Source: Echinarachnius parma
Taxonomy: Eukaryota; Echinodermata; Echinoidea; Clypeasteroida; Echinarachniidae
Length of the DNA: 64,000 nucleotides
Reading direction: 5' to 3'
Assembly (NCBI GenBank): GCA_037951105.1
Contig: JBAMJV010003297.1
Coordinates: forward strand, 117,744 to 181,743
Shown here piece after piece: positions 25,560-36,858 of the stretch. The stretch's first letter is position 1; every line of letters begins with the position of its first letter. The translations under genes and the position numbers were made by a program. The notes beneath the pieces were generated by a model, which worked only from the letters and a program-made list of their open reading frames with translations, was not told the DNA's origin and searched no databases.

Positions 25560-26560
25560 AAGTATAGTCCACCCACATTCATCAAGCTAGTCAAAGTCTT
25601 CACTTGTGTTTTCTTTGATTCAGATTGTAGCTATATGTGGCTCTATATTGACAAACAAGTACTATCATTCAAGAAGACTGGAGAAGAACTATTTGATCAC
25701 AAACAAATTTTGCAATTTTTAATATCATTTTGAATAAACAGGTGTGAAATCAGTCTTGAAAATGATGAATGGGTGTGATCACATGTCCATTCCAATCTAC
25801 TAATTAACAAAATTCAACAGACAAGATGTAAATGAAACAAACTCTCCCCCAGGAAAAGTGATCTTGTTTCTTCCAATGATTGCTTGGCGCCTAACACCAA
25901 CAAATGAGAGCTTGATATATCAAATAAAACTTTTAAACTTTAAAAATGTTGCATAGTTTGTTTTTACAGGGATTACTTGTAAACTATATGATTTTATTGA
26001 AAGAACTACACTACTACCCTTCATTATCAGGCTTGTCATAATCTTCACTTGTGTTTTCTTTGATTAGAACCTGTAAATTGTGCAAACCATGGCTCTTCAT
26101 GGAGTTAACCATTTTGTCGCCACTAATGCAAATTCAGTACAGTGGACTTCTTGATCAATTTAATACCAAACACCGACAGATATTAATCAACCCTCTAACA
26201 CGTGCAGTCTTGAAATTGATCAATAGGTGTGATCACAATGCTGTCCAATCTACCAAACAACTTTTCTAGAATTAGGTCTTCATTTAATGATAGGCCTAAA
26301 CGAAATCTGCACTTGTGTTTGCTTTAATTAAAGACGTAGCAATCGTGGCTCTACTAGAACTAACAAGTTTGTTACTGCATAGTAAAGACGAAGGGATGCT
26401 GTTCATTGTGAAACAAAACATCATCAACAGATACTTTTCACTGCTCTAACAGGTGGGGTATCAGGCTTGTAAGTGATCGATAGGTGTGATCACATTGCTG
26501 TCCAATCTACCCATCAACTCTGAACTAGAAAATTGGGTCTTCTTCAGTCTCCAACGGACC
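25560..26560. repeat. Degenerate large tandem repeat, about three units
   Basis: TTCACTTGTGTTTTCTTTGAT starts near 25,595, 26,043 and (diverged) 26,303. GGTGTGATCACA followed by TCCAATCTAC recurs near 25,767, 26,224 and 26,482. GGAAAAG.GAT..TGTTTCTT follows the first and last units. Confidence 0.75.
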
Positions 26561-28069
26561 AGATGTTAATGGAATTTCCCCCCCTCGGGAAAAGCGATTC
26601 CGTTTCTTTTCGAGATTGGCGTCGGACTCAATTTGGGCTCAAAGTGGGGCAGTAACCTCATCACTACGGTCTCCTGCTGGATGCCTGGCACAATCTTCTG
26701 CATTTGCGTCACCGAGTGCCAGTGCAATCTAATCAACAGAAAGAAAAACTACCCCCCATTCCCCAATGTCTCTCATCGGCCCAACACAAATTGACGGCGG
26801 GCAGTAGATCCGCTGACTGAAACGTTAGCTTCTTCTCTGGCTAAGATTCAATTCAATTTAATCTTGGCCTGGTGCGAGGGAAAACCTCAGATTAATTCCT
26901 TTCAATTTTTCTTTGAGCAGCAGTTTATCATAGCACAATCTTGGTGCTAGATGCAAAACCTAAAACTCATTTCGATTCTGTTCATGAGCAGCAGTTTATG
27001 GCCGCTGTATCGAGACATTAGTGGTTGCATGTTTGCTGGGCAAACACCTTAATGAGGATCTGAACAGATAGATATGCAAATAGTGTTGCCAGTCTCTGAG
27101 GAATGTGTCCTTAAGGTGACAATTAGAGATATGTGTGCACTCAATTTGAGAAGAGGTTTCTTTCTGCTCGCTTGCTTGCTTGCTTGTGTTTATTACTTTA
27201 TGTAATTAATTAAGATGGTTAAAAATAGGCCTTCATGTGCAATAAAAACGTTTACAATTGACAAAAGCAGAATGATACTCTGAAGAAAAACAATGTAACT
27301 GTTATCTTTACAAGGCAATTAAAAAGGATTAAGTAAACACTCTGACAAAGCTAGATTACTCTTTAATGAATCTGTAAAACAAAAATAAAAAAAGCAAACA
27401 TGATAACAAGATCCACCAGCAAAAAGCGAATCTTGAGGTCCAGAGAAGAAAACAGAACCTAAACAATGAAAAATGGAAAATCAAAAACTAAAAGAATAGA
27501 ATGTACAAAGACTGAACAACCTGAATTAAAATGAGGACCATTCAGGACCATTTGGTCATCAGTTTTGTCACAAATTTGTATCATTTACCATGTCTATTTT
27601 CTAGAAACATTATGAATGCCCATCAAAAAGGGTTTCTTACAAACGTGCACATTACCAAATTAAAATATTACCTACACTACAGTCCACTCTATAATACTAC
27701 TAACTACAGTTTACTACTAATAATGTTTTGATTCACATTATTATGATTGATAATTATCTCTAAGCGCTTAACATTATTACATCAGTCATCAGACACACAC
27801 TCGCAATCAATCCCCACATAATGTGCACTTTCTGCTCCCTTGGGAGCAATGCATCCTGACAGCCATGAGGTACACACAACGGTATACAAACTACATTTGC
27901 ATACATGTCCACTCCTACCAGGCCCCTATGTATACACCTGGGTAGAGAGTGGCAACAGTGGATAAATTGTCCTGCTCTCAACAATGCAGGAATTTTTATT
28001 TTTATTTTAGTGGGCTACTTTTTCATCTGATGTACACAAAATATGTCACATAATACCCTAGATGGTGAT

Positions 28070-28457
28070 TTAAAGGGATCTAGTAACTTTGTTGACATGT
28101 GCAAAAAGTGATGATGGGTTGATGCAATTTATACTGTTGTTATCTCATATTTGTCCACTGGGGATTGTGTGAAAATTTCAAGTCAAATGGACATTGCATG
28201 GCCAAGTAATGAGCGAAAATACAAAGAGATATTCACTAACTCACTGCACTCACTTTGTACACGGTTTCAAAACTCCACCTGAGTTTTTCTTATCTGAATA
28301 CTTCAATCGTACATATCTTTGTAACGAAAGGGAAATTTGAAAAACCAAAACCGGTCCCATGATTTTATTGTTAATACGAATACAACAAGGTATGAGGGAA
28401 CCGCTAGAATAAAAAAATTATTTTGAGGATTTGGACAATGTTACTCAGTCCCTTTAA
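28070..28457. mobile_element. 388-bp TTAAAGGG MITE, family a, copy 2
   Basis: Reverse orientation of 2,874-3,258. TTAAAGGGATCTAGTAACTT to ACTCAGTCCCTTTAA. Inserted into a copy of the repeat seen without it near 7,500, which shows TTAA as the target. Confidence 0.9.
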
Positions 28458-28563
28458 GGGGCTATCTACTGATTTCAGGGGGCTATTTTGAAAATTAGGG
28501 GGGCCAATTAAATCACCCTCAACCCCCGTATATTTCCTACCCTGGTTATCATCTCATTCTTAC

Positions 28564-28659
28564 CTTTAATCCGTAGCCCCAGACGACGTCCACAATTGCT
28601 CCTGTCATATTGGCCTGCCACTGGATATCACCCAACTCCAAAGAATTCTCACAACCTCC
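28564..28659 (-). CDS. Gene 1 exon 2
   Basis: Thirty-two codons, phase 0-0, acceptor TCCAG and donor AAG|GTAAG. Reads GGCENSLELGDIQWQAN then MTGAIVDVVWGYGLK, with one cysteine and an N-glycosylation sequon (NMT). This fits an extracellular domain. Codon phase fits both neighbours. Lies next to a TTAA MITE (28,070-28,457). Confidence 0.75.
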
Positions 28660-31600
28660 CTGGATAGACAAAAAGTGATGAAAAGGGGGGAAAGGAATTA
28701 TTTCTGAGTACTGTAAATACCTAATTCATATATTTCCAAATAATGACAACATAAACTGCTAGAAATATGTTCTTTTCATCAAAATTTGCTCTCCCCCAAA
28801 AGATAAAAAATATTTAAAAGACTGTAAATTCTGAATGTTCAGTAGGGCAAGTAACATTTTTATTTAAATATGCAACAAATAATGGTGGCCTAAAGCTTGT
28901 GTGTTTACAAATTTCATTTAATACCATGTAATAAATTAAATTATAATGTCAGCAAATATATTTCTCTAAGCTTTGATATTCTAAGGCTTAGTATGTACAA
29001 TAAGTACACAATAGAGACTTTACTTCCCAATTCTAACAATTTCAGTTTTTCAATAAAATACTTGCCCAAACTTAAATTTAAATTGCCCTTGGTCATTCAG
29101 ACATTTACTATGTAGTACACTGTATTAACCCTTTTACCACTGCAATAGATATACTGCTTCAATAGCTATATACGAGATTATTTTACGAACCGGTCAAGTT
29201 ACCCCACTGGGCGCGCACAAAAGAACCGATCGATATCTGGTTGACCATGGCATTGTATTCGCTCCTATTCAACCTAGCGTGAGTTCGCTGGTCAAGTAGT
29301 TCACACAATAGAGGCGATCGATATGCATAGTATAGGGTCAGCGAAGTGAAATTCTATGCGAAAACTATGATTCTGGCTTGTATGGGCTTGTATACGAATA
29401 TCCTGAAATTAGACTTGTGTATTACCATGATAAAATTGTAATAAAACAATAATCACGCAACTAGAGTCGGGGAAACTTGATATACATGTAGCCAAGGGTT
29501 CAATCTTTGTATTCAGCTAAATTATATTGTACTTACAAGATGCATACATGTATGTTTATGCAATTAATATAGCCCTTGCTCGGAACCGAGAAATCTCGGT
29601 TCCCGTATATGAGTAGGCGCAACGGGGACCGAGAATTCTCGGTCCTCGTAGTGATCGGGTTAAAGGGAATTCAGACCGGTATATTCGACGCATGGATCCA
29701 TATTGCGCACTTTTACGCACGGTACGTAATCCCCATTGGCTCAGTTATAAGTAGCGATCGCAAACTGTCCCACTTCAAAAAGGCCCGAATCGCGTTCAGA
29801 ATATTTGTACTAGTCGAATCATGGTCGAATGGAATTCCATCAGAGATGTTTACGAGCGAAACTATTACGTAACACGCTTAACCGCACCGACTTCACAGTG
29901 CCGCTTTTTATTTTATCAGCGATTGCCTCAGGGCTCAGGTGACAGCTTGAGCAATTCGCTCGGTATATAGATACCAGCTGTGTGCTGCATGCAATTTCAT
30001 AAGAAGCACTGCTCTTCGATCGATTCAACACATATCGTGAGTTTACCTCAGGAGATTACGGTGGAGTACGAGTTGGAATTTGCTGACTACCCATTCTAAC
30101 CCAAGCATATGCCTTTATATGACCTCTTACTGAAGGTAGGTCTATAATCCAACAAGACCTGACTTGAGTTCTAAAAAAATATTAATAAGGTCACCGAGTG
30201 CATTCTTCTCATTTAAATCTGTCTTGAAAGATTGTATACCATACATTAGCATGCGGCCATTCATTCTGCATATTTAAGAAATACTGTAGATCTGTACTAG
30301 TTTGTATCTCGACAAACCACTGTGGCAATTTACCGCAAGCAGGCGGAATATGAAGGAGATGTTGATTTGATTTGTAGTGAAAATTATGCTCCCCCTGCTT
30401 TCAAATCTGGATGCCTTGCTCAAGATAGTAAATTAATATCTCTAAAAGGTTTTGAACATGTTTGCTTTGAATCATATGGCTAGCTCTGGGGATAAGAGCA
30501 GGCTTTGCCTTGCATTGACCGAGGGCTATACTGGCATTCAAAGACGGCGGCGAGAAATTATCAAATAATTACATTCAGCAACTTGACAAATAGAACAGCA
30601 ATTCTTGCACTAGGAGTAGGTGTTAGGAGTAGGTGTAAGGAGTAGGCTTAACTACAAATGTTAATTAGATGTGGTACAACATGCAAGAGTCTTGGATTGG
30701 GGAGCATTGCATTATTGCATACTTGGAATTGTCAATTTTATGTTCATATTGTCAAATTAATGTCATTTAAAAAAATATATATAATTATGTAGTGCACTCT
30801 TTTCGGGTGGAATTCTCATCAATGGGTTAAATTTAGCCTGGGTTAAATTTAACCCACCACTGTATGGAGCGCCGCATGGCAAACAATGCGCGATTATTTC
30901 TAAATGCGCGCCTGTTGCTAGATGCGCACTCATCCTTCACAAATGCCACACAAAACCTACAAATAAACCATGCGCCTGACGCTTATTTTTTACGCTAAAC
31001 TGGCAGGAAAAGTGTATGAAAAAGTATGAAGAAACTTGACAATTATCATTGATTTTGCTAGATTTATTTGACTTTTCATCTATATGATTTGGACTCATCT
31101 TGCGGGGAAACCTCCATACCTCCGCTGTCGAAACCGAGTGTAGAAAGCGATAATTGAATGAAGAAAAAAATAAGATAAATGCCAAGGAAGACCATGGTGG
31201 CAAAGGGTTAATTACCCAGCTTTCCATAAAAGTAAACAGTGGGTTAAATTTAACCTACTTCTGACGTAAAATGACGCGATTGACGCGTTTTAGCACCGTG
31301 CTAAATTTAACCTTTTGATGAGAATTCCACCCTAAAAGTTTATCCAACTGGAAAATTAAAGTCATATAAAACATTAGAAATGTTAACTCAATATTATTGT
31401 TTGTTTGTTTATTTATTTGTTGTTGTTGTTGTTTTGTTTGTTTTTGTTTTTTTAGGGAGCAGATGACATATGTTAATGTTATCTACAATGAGCATAGGGG
31501 CACTTCCCCCCCCCCCCCCCCCCCCCCATACAAAAAGGGCGGGGAGCTCTAATATAAAATTAATTTTAAATGGATGGGTCAAAACATGTCTGGAAAGAAA

Positions 31601-32278
31601 CCCAACATGAAAGTAGGAGAGTCTAATAAAATACGGGACTATTTTCTTCTCCAAAAGAGCAGGAGAAATTGATCTCAAAATAAATTGAATAAAAAATCAG
31701 AATAGGTTCTATGTCTTTTTTTTGTATTCACCTGTTCGCTGGCCCGTTCACACATCAAACTCAGGTGCGACAAATGTGGGTATTGGCCCGCACAAACCAC
31801 TGCAATGATAGAGTCTATGGTGTATGTGTAAGACAATACAGTAAATGTGAAATCCCTCAAAACACTAGATTTATTGGTCTAGGGTTGCAAGTATTAGAGA
31901 CTTGCCAACACTAATGATGTACTCTGTGCAACAAGTACAAGTATACCTTAGTAAGTTAGTATGACCATTTACATTGTATATGGGTAAGGGTCAAGGATTA
32001 GGAATATAGTAATTATACACCCCTGTAAGTCAAGGGGCTTCCTGTATAATGGTACCATAAGTAAATGTGTGAGGCGGCTTACAAACAGCAAACTGTTCTT
32101 CCGCTATATTTCAATGTTATCATTATTGTATTGTATGTTACTGTAGTGTAGTTTTCTTAACTATTGTTCTATTCCCAACTAATTAATTTAAGACAATATT
32201 TTAACCTAAACGGACAAAGTCAAAGGTTATATTACAAAAAAGGAAATTATTTAAAAAGTGGTCAGCTACTTTACTCAC
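28660..32278 (-). other. Gene 1 intron 1 (3.6 kb)
   Basis: Holds a region with repeated ACCGAGAA.TCTCGGT palindromes (29,580-29,650), the 528-bp element at 30,805-31,332 and a poly-C tract (31,507-31,527). The open frames here look accidental. Confidence 0.55.
30805..31332. mobile_element. 528-bp inverted-repeat element
   Basis: GGGTGGAATTCTCATCAA at the left, TTGATGAGAATTCCACCC at the right, both followed inward by TTAAATTTA. Two internal GGGTTAAATTTAACC palindromes. Confidence 0.82.
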
Positions 32279-32404
32279 CACACCAGCGGTGCCCGACTGT
32301 CCAACCGACGCCAGAGCTTCGGCGCGATTGATCACCACCAACAGGGTCGAAATCCAAAGGATAACAGATCCACCTGTCGAAAATCCACTTGTATTCGTCC
32401 CCAT
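32279..32404 (-). CDS. Gene 1 exon 1: signal peptide of an unrecognised secreted/membrane protein
   Basis: ATG at 32,404 has a good context (AAAATGG). The first 42 codons include a hydrophobic run SVILWISTLLVVI ending near AEA, a typical signal peptide with cleavage predicted around residue 30. Donor GTG|GTGAGT leaves phase 0, matching exon 2. I do not recognise the family. Confidence 0.72.
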
Positions 32405-33060
32405 TTTTGCAACTTTTATTCACATGAATGACGTTCAAAGTCAGCAATTCACACTGTCAATGTGTTATATTTCTGAATCCAAGGGAGGATAAACTCAAAG
32501 CTTGTTAAAGCGCTTATAATGTTCCACGAGTTAGAATTCCACCTCTCTAGCCGTTACCCAAACACCATTTGAATAGCAGCGCCGCATCAAGAATTCACTT
32601 TCCGCCGCTGCAGTGGGGAAGCCATGAAGCCATTGGTAGTGGTGGAGGGGGCAAGTTGATCGCGGTGTGTACAAACGCGGAACCGCATACCAACCCCGTG
32701 AGAAACTGATGGCTCTTCTTTTCAGAAACTACCGCCCTCTGGAAATAGCGGTCGGTGTTCCACTATTTTCATTTGTTCGCTCAATGTAAAGTTATTTTTT
32801 AAATGTGGTTATTTCAATAATATAATTTCATATATATAATGCATATTTATTCCAAATTTAACTCTTTTACATTATTAAAACAAATGTAATGTATCAACTT
32901 GCTCAGTAGATAAGGGCGTGTGTTTATAATAACAGATGGCAATACCAACCTGTTGCCGTGGCGCACAGACGCCGTTCAGACGGTCGGTGAGGTCGGAGGT
33001 TTTTTAAGGTCACGTTTTGCGGTTTGTTTTCCGCCTTTCAAATTCTCATCGCATCGTATG
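32405..33060 (-). promoter_or_regulatory. Gene 1 5' UTR and CpG-richer upstream region
   Basis: Immediately upstream of the gene 1 ATG the DNA becomes GC-richer (32,550-33,060), with several CpG clusters and no repeats. Probably leader and promoter; I see no TATA box that I trust. Confidence 0.4.
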
Positions 33061-35461
33061 ATACACATCATGGTTCTTCTAAACTTCTGAAGTAAAAAAA
33101 CTATATTGGCAGCATGTGATATTTATCATATTATACAGAGAATCAGAGATTACAATAAAACTGATAAATTAGAATACTCAAACAAGTATTACTGGAATCT
33201 AAATGCGTGTTTGTGAGTTTGTGATTTATCTTGCCAGTCCCTTATGGGCCATTCTACGATATATATGGCATAAACTTTCTCAACCAATATACAATTATTT
33301 AGTGGCAGTTATTTCTGAAAATGCACAAGCAGTATTAGAAATACGTGGACTGGGTAAAAATACAAACATAACCACACATTTAGGCAAAGCAACTAAATGC
33401 ATGGTATTTGTAAATTGTAATAGTTTTATGGTAGTTATTGTGCTATATGATGGTGTCAAATCTATTTGAAGGGCTAGTTTAGTTTTGGTAGAGAGGGCGC
33501 TGCACAACACAATTTTTTCGTGAGGTAATGAAAAACTGAGTGTCGAATTTGAAAGAACATGCAATTTTAATGGCAGAATAAACTTTATTTGGTCAAAATC
33601 GGTTTAGAAATGGCTGAAATATCAATAAATATATCCGATCGATAATAATTATTTGGGCCCCAAATAAACTAATGATTTAAAAAAAAAAAAAAAGCTTACA
33701 CTTTTTCAAAGTTTTCAAAATCATTATTTCAACAAAACATCACATGCATAATTTTGTATGCAAAATGGTTGAAACCAATCATCCTTATTAGAGAGCGCCC
33801 TCTCGTGTTTTAATGGCGCTTTTTGAATGATAACAGGCTTTTTACTTAGTCGTTTGTATTTTTGTATACCTTTCGAGCATGGTGGGGTTATAAATATTAG
33901 TTTGCAATGTTACTGTGCAGGTTTTGGTTACTAAAGTTCAGCCTTACCAAAACTGTACTACCCCTTTAACATATAGGCCACATTGCAGAAAGAGTTGCAA
34001 TCGACTGTAAAGTTGCAGGTCAGATCATGTAACTAAATGCAAAAATATGATTGGTTCAAATTAATGTTCAAATTAATGTGCAAATGTGCAAATTAATGTG
34101 CAAATTAACAGTCCATTGTAATTTTTTCTGCAACCGGGCCCTAATTGCAAAAACCTGAAATGCATCGTATCCAGTTGATAGATGGCGCACTGTAAATACA
34201 GACTTGAAGTAACATACATGCAACAGTGTTCATAATAATAAAAAAAAAACATTCCCGGATTTATTTTCCATCTGGCCCTTCATAAATAGGATGCTAGAGA
34301 ATAGAAAATTAAGTAAGCAGTTTACCATGGTTCATAAAAACATGCTAACTGGTATAGAAGCCCTTCATAAGGTTTTCATTACTATTAATACAAAATAAGG
34401 TTAAATGTGTGGGTGTTGTGGAAAATTATGATTGGGGATCGGCTGTCAGAATAAAGGGGGTAGGGAATGGAAATGGGGTGGGGTGAAGTGCCACAATTGT
34501 TTCTCAAAATCTTAAATAAAAGGCATAAAATGTGATACTTTGAGTTACTATCCGGAATTATAATTTGCCATTTAATTAATTGCTTTACGCCGTGGGACAT
34601 TTCCGTTGATACGGCTAAGTGGTGAGGAACTTTTGTTTTGGTGGTCGGATGCTCCTCCTCCCCCCCCCCCCCCCCCCCCCCCAATCCTTGCGCCAATGAA
34701 TTTGCCGCCTCCCCAATCGCCGACGGGTTTCGGCCCCCATGTTCCCAAGGTAATTGTGAAAATCAAACAGGTGTAACTAGAGAGTAATTTTGGGGAAACG
34801 AATATGTAGTTCACATTTCGATATCCCTTTAATTAATTATATGAGTTACAAAATGCATACCGTATCATGATCACATATTGGTTACGGTATGTTTACCATA
34901 TAGTTTAGGATTTCACTGTCGCTGCTTGGCATAAATTATATGAGTGTTGTTTGTAGAAACGAAGCGAGGGTATACAGTTACACGTGCAAATATATAATCT
35001 CATTTATGGGAAATGATATTTGGATACACTTTGATTCAGAAATGTATAGGTGTAATCAACGAACGACATAATCTCTTTAACACCACAGATTGTCTCCATT
35101 TATAAGGTTGATAATGTTATTTCAGTAGCATCTAGCCATTTAAAACCAACAGAGAAAGATTTGTGGTTTATTTAGATGTCACCCTCCATGCCTGTTAAAT
35201 GTGGGAATTACTTAATTAACCCGTTCATGGCCATCTGTTAATCTGTCAGGAATGCCAGTCTGTCAGAAACAATATATTTTAATATATATGGCAAGTGAGT
35301 TTGTTCTGGCATTGTTTGGAGCAAATGGAATCACAGTAATTTGGCAGTTCATGTCGTTTTATTTGGTGAATGAAAACATTCTCTCCGGACCATGATAGCC
35401 CAAATAGGGTTATTTTAAATAATTTTGTTGAAGGTTCGTTGACGATTAATCCACTATAGCC
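33061..35461. other. Intergenic between genes 1 and 2
   Basis: Holds family b copy 3, a poly-A run (33,677-33,693), a poly-C tract (34,658-34,682), and two AATTAATGTGCAAATTAATG-like stretches at 34,060-34,110. No gene seen. Confidence 0.5.
33466..33969. mobile_element. 504-bp family b MITE, copy 3 (diverged)
   Basis: Left TTGAAGGGCTAGTTTAGTTT, right AACTGTACTACCCCTTTAA. Interior GGTAGAGAGGGCGCTG as in the 22,336 copy. Confidence 0.8.
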
Positions 35462-36521
35462 ATGTGCCCTCAGTCTAATCAGCGATGTACCAAGGCCTGT
35501 ACGACCACCATCGTCGTCATTCTCAAACTCATAGCCTTCATCATCTGCCTTCCGTTCCTGATCGTCATTGCCATCGTATGTGCGATTCTGAGCATCATAT
35601 GCTGTCCACGTAAGCACTTTTGTTTTTGTTTATTTTTTTATAATTATAGCGTAGGCCTTTGTTGTTGATGTGAAGCTGACGATAACGATGGTGACTATGA
35701 TGATGTTACTTGCTATGAATATGAACATGAAGTTGGCGGTTGGGGTGTTGCTGATTGTAATGACAACGAGTATGGTAGTTATAATAATGATCAAGATGAT
35801 GATGACGATGATGATGATGGCGATGACGATGATGATGAGGAGAATGAAGAGGATGAGGAGGATGATGGGGATGATGAGGACAATGAGGATGGTGAGATGA
35901 TGATGATGACGATACTGATGATGATGATGATACTAATGATGATGATGATGATAATGATGATGATGATGATGATAGTGGTGGTGGTGGTGGTGAAGATGGC
36001 GGTGGTGGTGATGATTATGACGACGATGATGATGAGGATGTAGTGTGTCGTAAAATCGCCTCAGCTATGGGCACCCTACATTGTTTTGAATTGTAATTAT
36101 TATTGTAATGTATGATAATAGTCTCTCCCTCCATCCAGTCAAAGTCTGTTGTATAAGATGCCATCATTATTACCCTGATGGCGCCCTTTAACCTTCTATT
36201 GTATGGCGATTGATATTCGTTTCATTATCGTTTTCATCAAATTATAAGAATTAGCAAACAAGACTAAAATCAACCCCTCTCCCCCTCTCTCAATCTCTTC
36301 CTCCAGTCAAACTATGTTGCCCGTGCTGCGCACCGCACATCGAGCTCTTCTACGACATCATGTTGATGCTTCTAATGGTGCCCCTAAACTTCGTCTTGTA
36401 TGTGCCCGAGAAGGCTGATTGCGAGGATGAGCAGCTGGTACGGCCGAAGGAAGAGGGAGAACGAGCAGATACAAATGTCAATGAGGAGGAAGATATGCAG
36501 CAGTACCGCAGCGCAAGTTAA
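35462..36521 (+). CDS. Gene 2: small two-exon cysteine-rich membrane protein
   Basis: Exons 35,462-35,609 and 36,307-36,521, joined at CAC|GTAAGC and CTCCAG|TC in phase 1, give 120 residues and a TAA stop. ATG sits in a GCCATG context. Residues 15-48 are one long hydrophobic run (TIVVILKLIAFIICL...), followed by a cysteine cluster CCP...CCPCCAP at 47-59. A second hydrophobic stretch IELFYDIMLMLLMVPLNFVL follows at 61-80, then an acidic Glu/Asp-rich tail. The cysteines next to the membrane segment could be palmitoylated. I know no family with this layout; it may be lineage-specific. It has the opposite orientation to both neighbours. Confidence 0.72.
35790..36035 (+). repeat. GAT/GAC microsatellite in gene 2 intron
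   Basis: Imperfect GAT-rich tract with GAC, GAG and GGT interruptions, inside the 697-bp intron (35,610-36,306). Any open frame here (Met- or Asp-rich) is a by-product of the repeat. Confidence 0.9.
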
Positions 36522-36675
36522 AGTTAATACGTCGTCAAATTCAAGAACTAAAAACGCACAGCTAATAGGGCAGCGCCATGTCCACAGAACCAGGCGGCCG
36601 TATTCGTGCGTGGGCGCGACACTCACACAAATATGATGTGTACATGGTAGGACGACGCAGTCCCTCTAACCAAAG

Positions 36676-36812
36676 AAGAGGTGGTTAGGTCTAGTGTTCA
36701 GAGCTCCGCTCTTTGCACTTATCGGCCAGGGTTCGAACCTAGGCTTCGTATTTCAGATTGAGGCGATAAAGGGCAGCCCCAGACGGATATTTAAAAAAAT
36801 AATTAAAAAAAC
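36676..36812 (+). mobile_element. tRNA-derived SINE downstream of gene 2
   Basis: A-box-like GGTCTAGTGTTCAGAGC near 36,687, B-box GGGTTCGAACC at 36,729-36,739, then a short unrelated body and an A-rich end near 36,790-36,812. This is the layout of a tRNA-headed SINE. It lies about 155 bp after the gene 2 stop, before an AATAAA at 36,853. Confidence 0.6.
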
Positions 36813-36852
36813 ATTATTGATTGAAGGCGTCTGTAAAAAATATATAGCCTAC

Positions 36853-36858
36853 AATAAA
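36853..36858 (+). promoter_or_regulatory. Candidate polyadenylation signal AATAAA for gene 2
   Basis: First AATAAA after the gene 2 stop that I see, 332 bp downstream. If used, the SINE would be part of the 3' UTR. Confidence 0.35.

Larger units (their letters stand above)
19536..28563 (-). other. Gene 1 intron 2 (9 kb)
   Basis: Contains MITEs (22,336; 23,530; 23,885; 24,532; 24,569; 28,070), a hairpin (22,924), a poly-G tract (23,346-23,363), a minisatellite (25,560-26,560), and repeat-free complex stretches at 20,270-20,660, 25,040-25,330 and 26,570-27,130 that could be regulatory. No other exon found. Confidence 0.6.

Noticed and set aside
35670..35900. Met-rich open frame
   Set aside because: Translation of the GAT microsatellite in the gene 2 intron.
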